Below are positions 63,444-64,000 of a stretch of DNA of 64,000 nt, piece by piece. A program made the position numbers and the translations under genes. The stretch's first letter is position 1. Each line of letters opens with the position of its first letter. The notes beneath the pieces were generated by a model. It worked only from the letters and a program-made list of their open reading frames with translations. It ran no database searches and had not been told where the DNA came from. Source of the DNA: Bacillus methanolicus MGA3 (GTDB lineage: Bacteria > Bacillota > Bacilli > Bacillales > Cytobacillaceae); NCBI RefSeq assembly GCF_000724485.1, contig NZ_CP007739.1, forward strand, positions 480,843-544,842, given 5' to 3'.

Positions 63444-63549
63444 AAAGCTGACTCAGAAGGGTCTGACTTCCTCCAAAAATGAAAATATATAGAATTGTTT
63501 TATTACTGTTTGTCTATATATTATTTGGAGGGGCCGGCCCCTTTACTTT
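63444..63549. repeat. ~110-bp palindrome-ended dispersed repeat, copy 2
   Basis: In opposite orientation to the copy at 45261; shares the CCTCCA/TGGAGG borders, the TAATAAAACAATTCTATATA core and the GTCAGAC...TGAGTCAG end. Lies between the DUF294 gene and the ammonium transporter gene. Confidence 0.7.
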
Positions 63550-63613
63550 ACAGCCAGCTCCGAACCGCCTTAAGGAAATTTAATACATACTTTTCATCCG
63601 TAAAGATAGTTAG

Positions 63614-64000
63614 TTATGCATTAAGCTTTTGTCCAGGACGAAGTAATTCAGGATATCCGTAGCTTCCGTGTTCACTCATATCTAAGCCGATAATTTCTTC
63701 TTCTTCGGTTACTCGAAGCCCTTTCATCACGACTTTCATTACGAATAAAATAGCAAAGGAAACAAAGAATGCATAGGCGCCTGATGTAAAAACTCCCAGT
63801 GCTTGAACCCCGAGCTGTTCTAATCCTCCGCCATAAAACAGTCCTGGTTTTCCGACTGTTGCTAATTCTTTGGTTGCAAAAAATCCTGTCGATAGCGTTC
63901 CCCAAACACCGGCCGTCCCATGGACTGACAGAGCGAAAATCGGGTCATCAATTTGTCTTCTTTCAAAGAATCGAATACTGTAGAAAACGAGAATACCAGC
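63614..64000 (-). CDS. amtB: Ammonium transporter, C-terminal part (continues beyond window)
   Basis: The minus-strand frame, open to the right edge, reads FALSVHGTAGVWGTLSTGFF, a pore-lining block of Amt proteins with its conserved histidine, then GGLEQLGVQALGVFTSGAYA and a cytoplasmic tail EEEEIIGLDMSEHGSYGYPE ending KLNA. Only the last 128 residues are visible. A partner PII gene, if any, lies outside or was not seen downstream. Confidence 0.9.
   Translation of the reverse strand, partial: AGILVFYSIRFFERRQIDDPIFALSVHGTAGVWGTLSTGFFATKELATVGKPGLFYGGGLEQLGVQALGVFTSGAYAFFVSFAILFVMKVVMKGLRVTEEEEIIGLDMSEHGSYGYPELLRPGQKLNA

Overview
The window is AT-rich chromosomal DNA from a member of the Bacillaceae (low-GC Gram-positive, endospore former). 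Evidence: Bacillus-type ribosome-binding sites with ATG/GTG/TTG starts, an S-box (SAM-I) leader before a B. subtilis-like cysH operon, two branched-chain T-box leaders, a YaaH-type spore germination glycosylase, YocH-type LysM/3D protein, pxpBCA (kipI/kipA/ycsF), brnQ, and a set of TGTGA-N6-TCACA Fnr boxes. Genus cannot be fixed from sequence alone; the anaerobic genes plus an acetone carboxylase suggest a facultative anaerobe.

Layout. 1-0.9 kb: end of a GT2 glycosyltransferase plus a GtrA membrane protein. 0.9-8.7 kb: accessory, partly decayed DNA: a broken IS200/IS605 element inserted at the 3' end of an aldehyde dehydrogenase, an ISL3 transposase scrap, a PLP-dependent transsulfuration-type enzyme, fragments of an OmpR-type regulator and a NicO/UreH-like transporter, a KamA-family radical SAM enzyme, an OsmC protein and two copies of a 46-bp palindrome-ended repeat. 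8.8-16.2 kb: sigma-54 activator diverging from acetone carboxylase beta-alpha-gamma, with a textbook -24/-12 promoter. 16.2-17.5 kb: small membrane protein and a DUF3784-like gene destroyed by a miniature IS605-type insertion and an in-frame stop. 17.9-26.9 kb: uroporphyrinogen-III synthase, then the sulfate assimilation/siroheme operon (cysH, sat, cysC, sulfite reductase, DUF3906, sumT, sirB, sirC) behind a SAM riboswitch and a second hairpin, then a TauE/SafE transporter. 27-31.3 kb: LysM/3D wall protein and two tandem paralogous CoA-acylating aldehyde dehydrogenases. 31.4-39 kb: DUF2249/DUF59 remnants, an ECF nickel/cobalt transporter (cbiM-cbiQ-cbiO), and a cluster under predicted Fnr control (DUF2249 protein, radical SAM/SPASM enzyme, broken RIC/ScdA, YwiC-like). 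39-43.5 kb: 5-oxoprolinase pxpBCA and brnQ behind an isoleucine T-box. 43.7-50 kb: frameshifted heptad-repeat protein, two DUF3147 proteins, RecQ helicase, YaaH, decayed glutamate dehydrogenase. 50-54 kb: polar amino-acid ABC transporter and GabD-type dehydrogenase. 54-64 kb: PAS histidine kinase, two unknown exported/soluble proteins, a 2-hydroxyacid dehydrogenase, NlpC/P60 hydrolase, ybdD-cstA behind a second (valine) T-box, exonuclease, DUF294 nucleotidyltransferase and the 3' part of an ammonium transporter.

How it fits together. Uroporphyrinogen-III made through HemD feeds SumT/SirC/SirB to give siroheme for the sulfite reductase encoded in the same operon, so sulfate is taken via APS/PAPS to sulfide under SAM control. 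The four genes near 35.6-38.3 kb all carry an Fnr box whose centre lies about 41.5 bp upstream of the start site inferred from a -10 element, the geometry of Fnr class II activation. The two T-boxes are near-identical copies that differ at the first specifier base (ATC isoleucine versus GTC valine); the second precedes only a 10-codon ORF and cstA, suggesting loss or replacement of a brnQ-like gene. I found no CRISPR array, rRNA, tRNA or intact prophage. The most unusual signals are the T-box pair, the composite cysH leader, the dispersed palindromic repeats and the unassigned 32.1-32.5 kb block.
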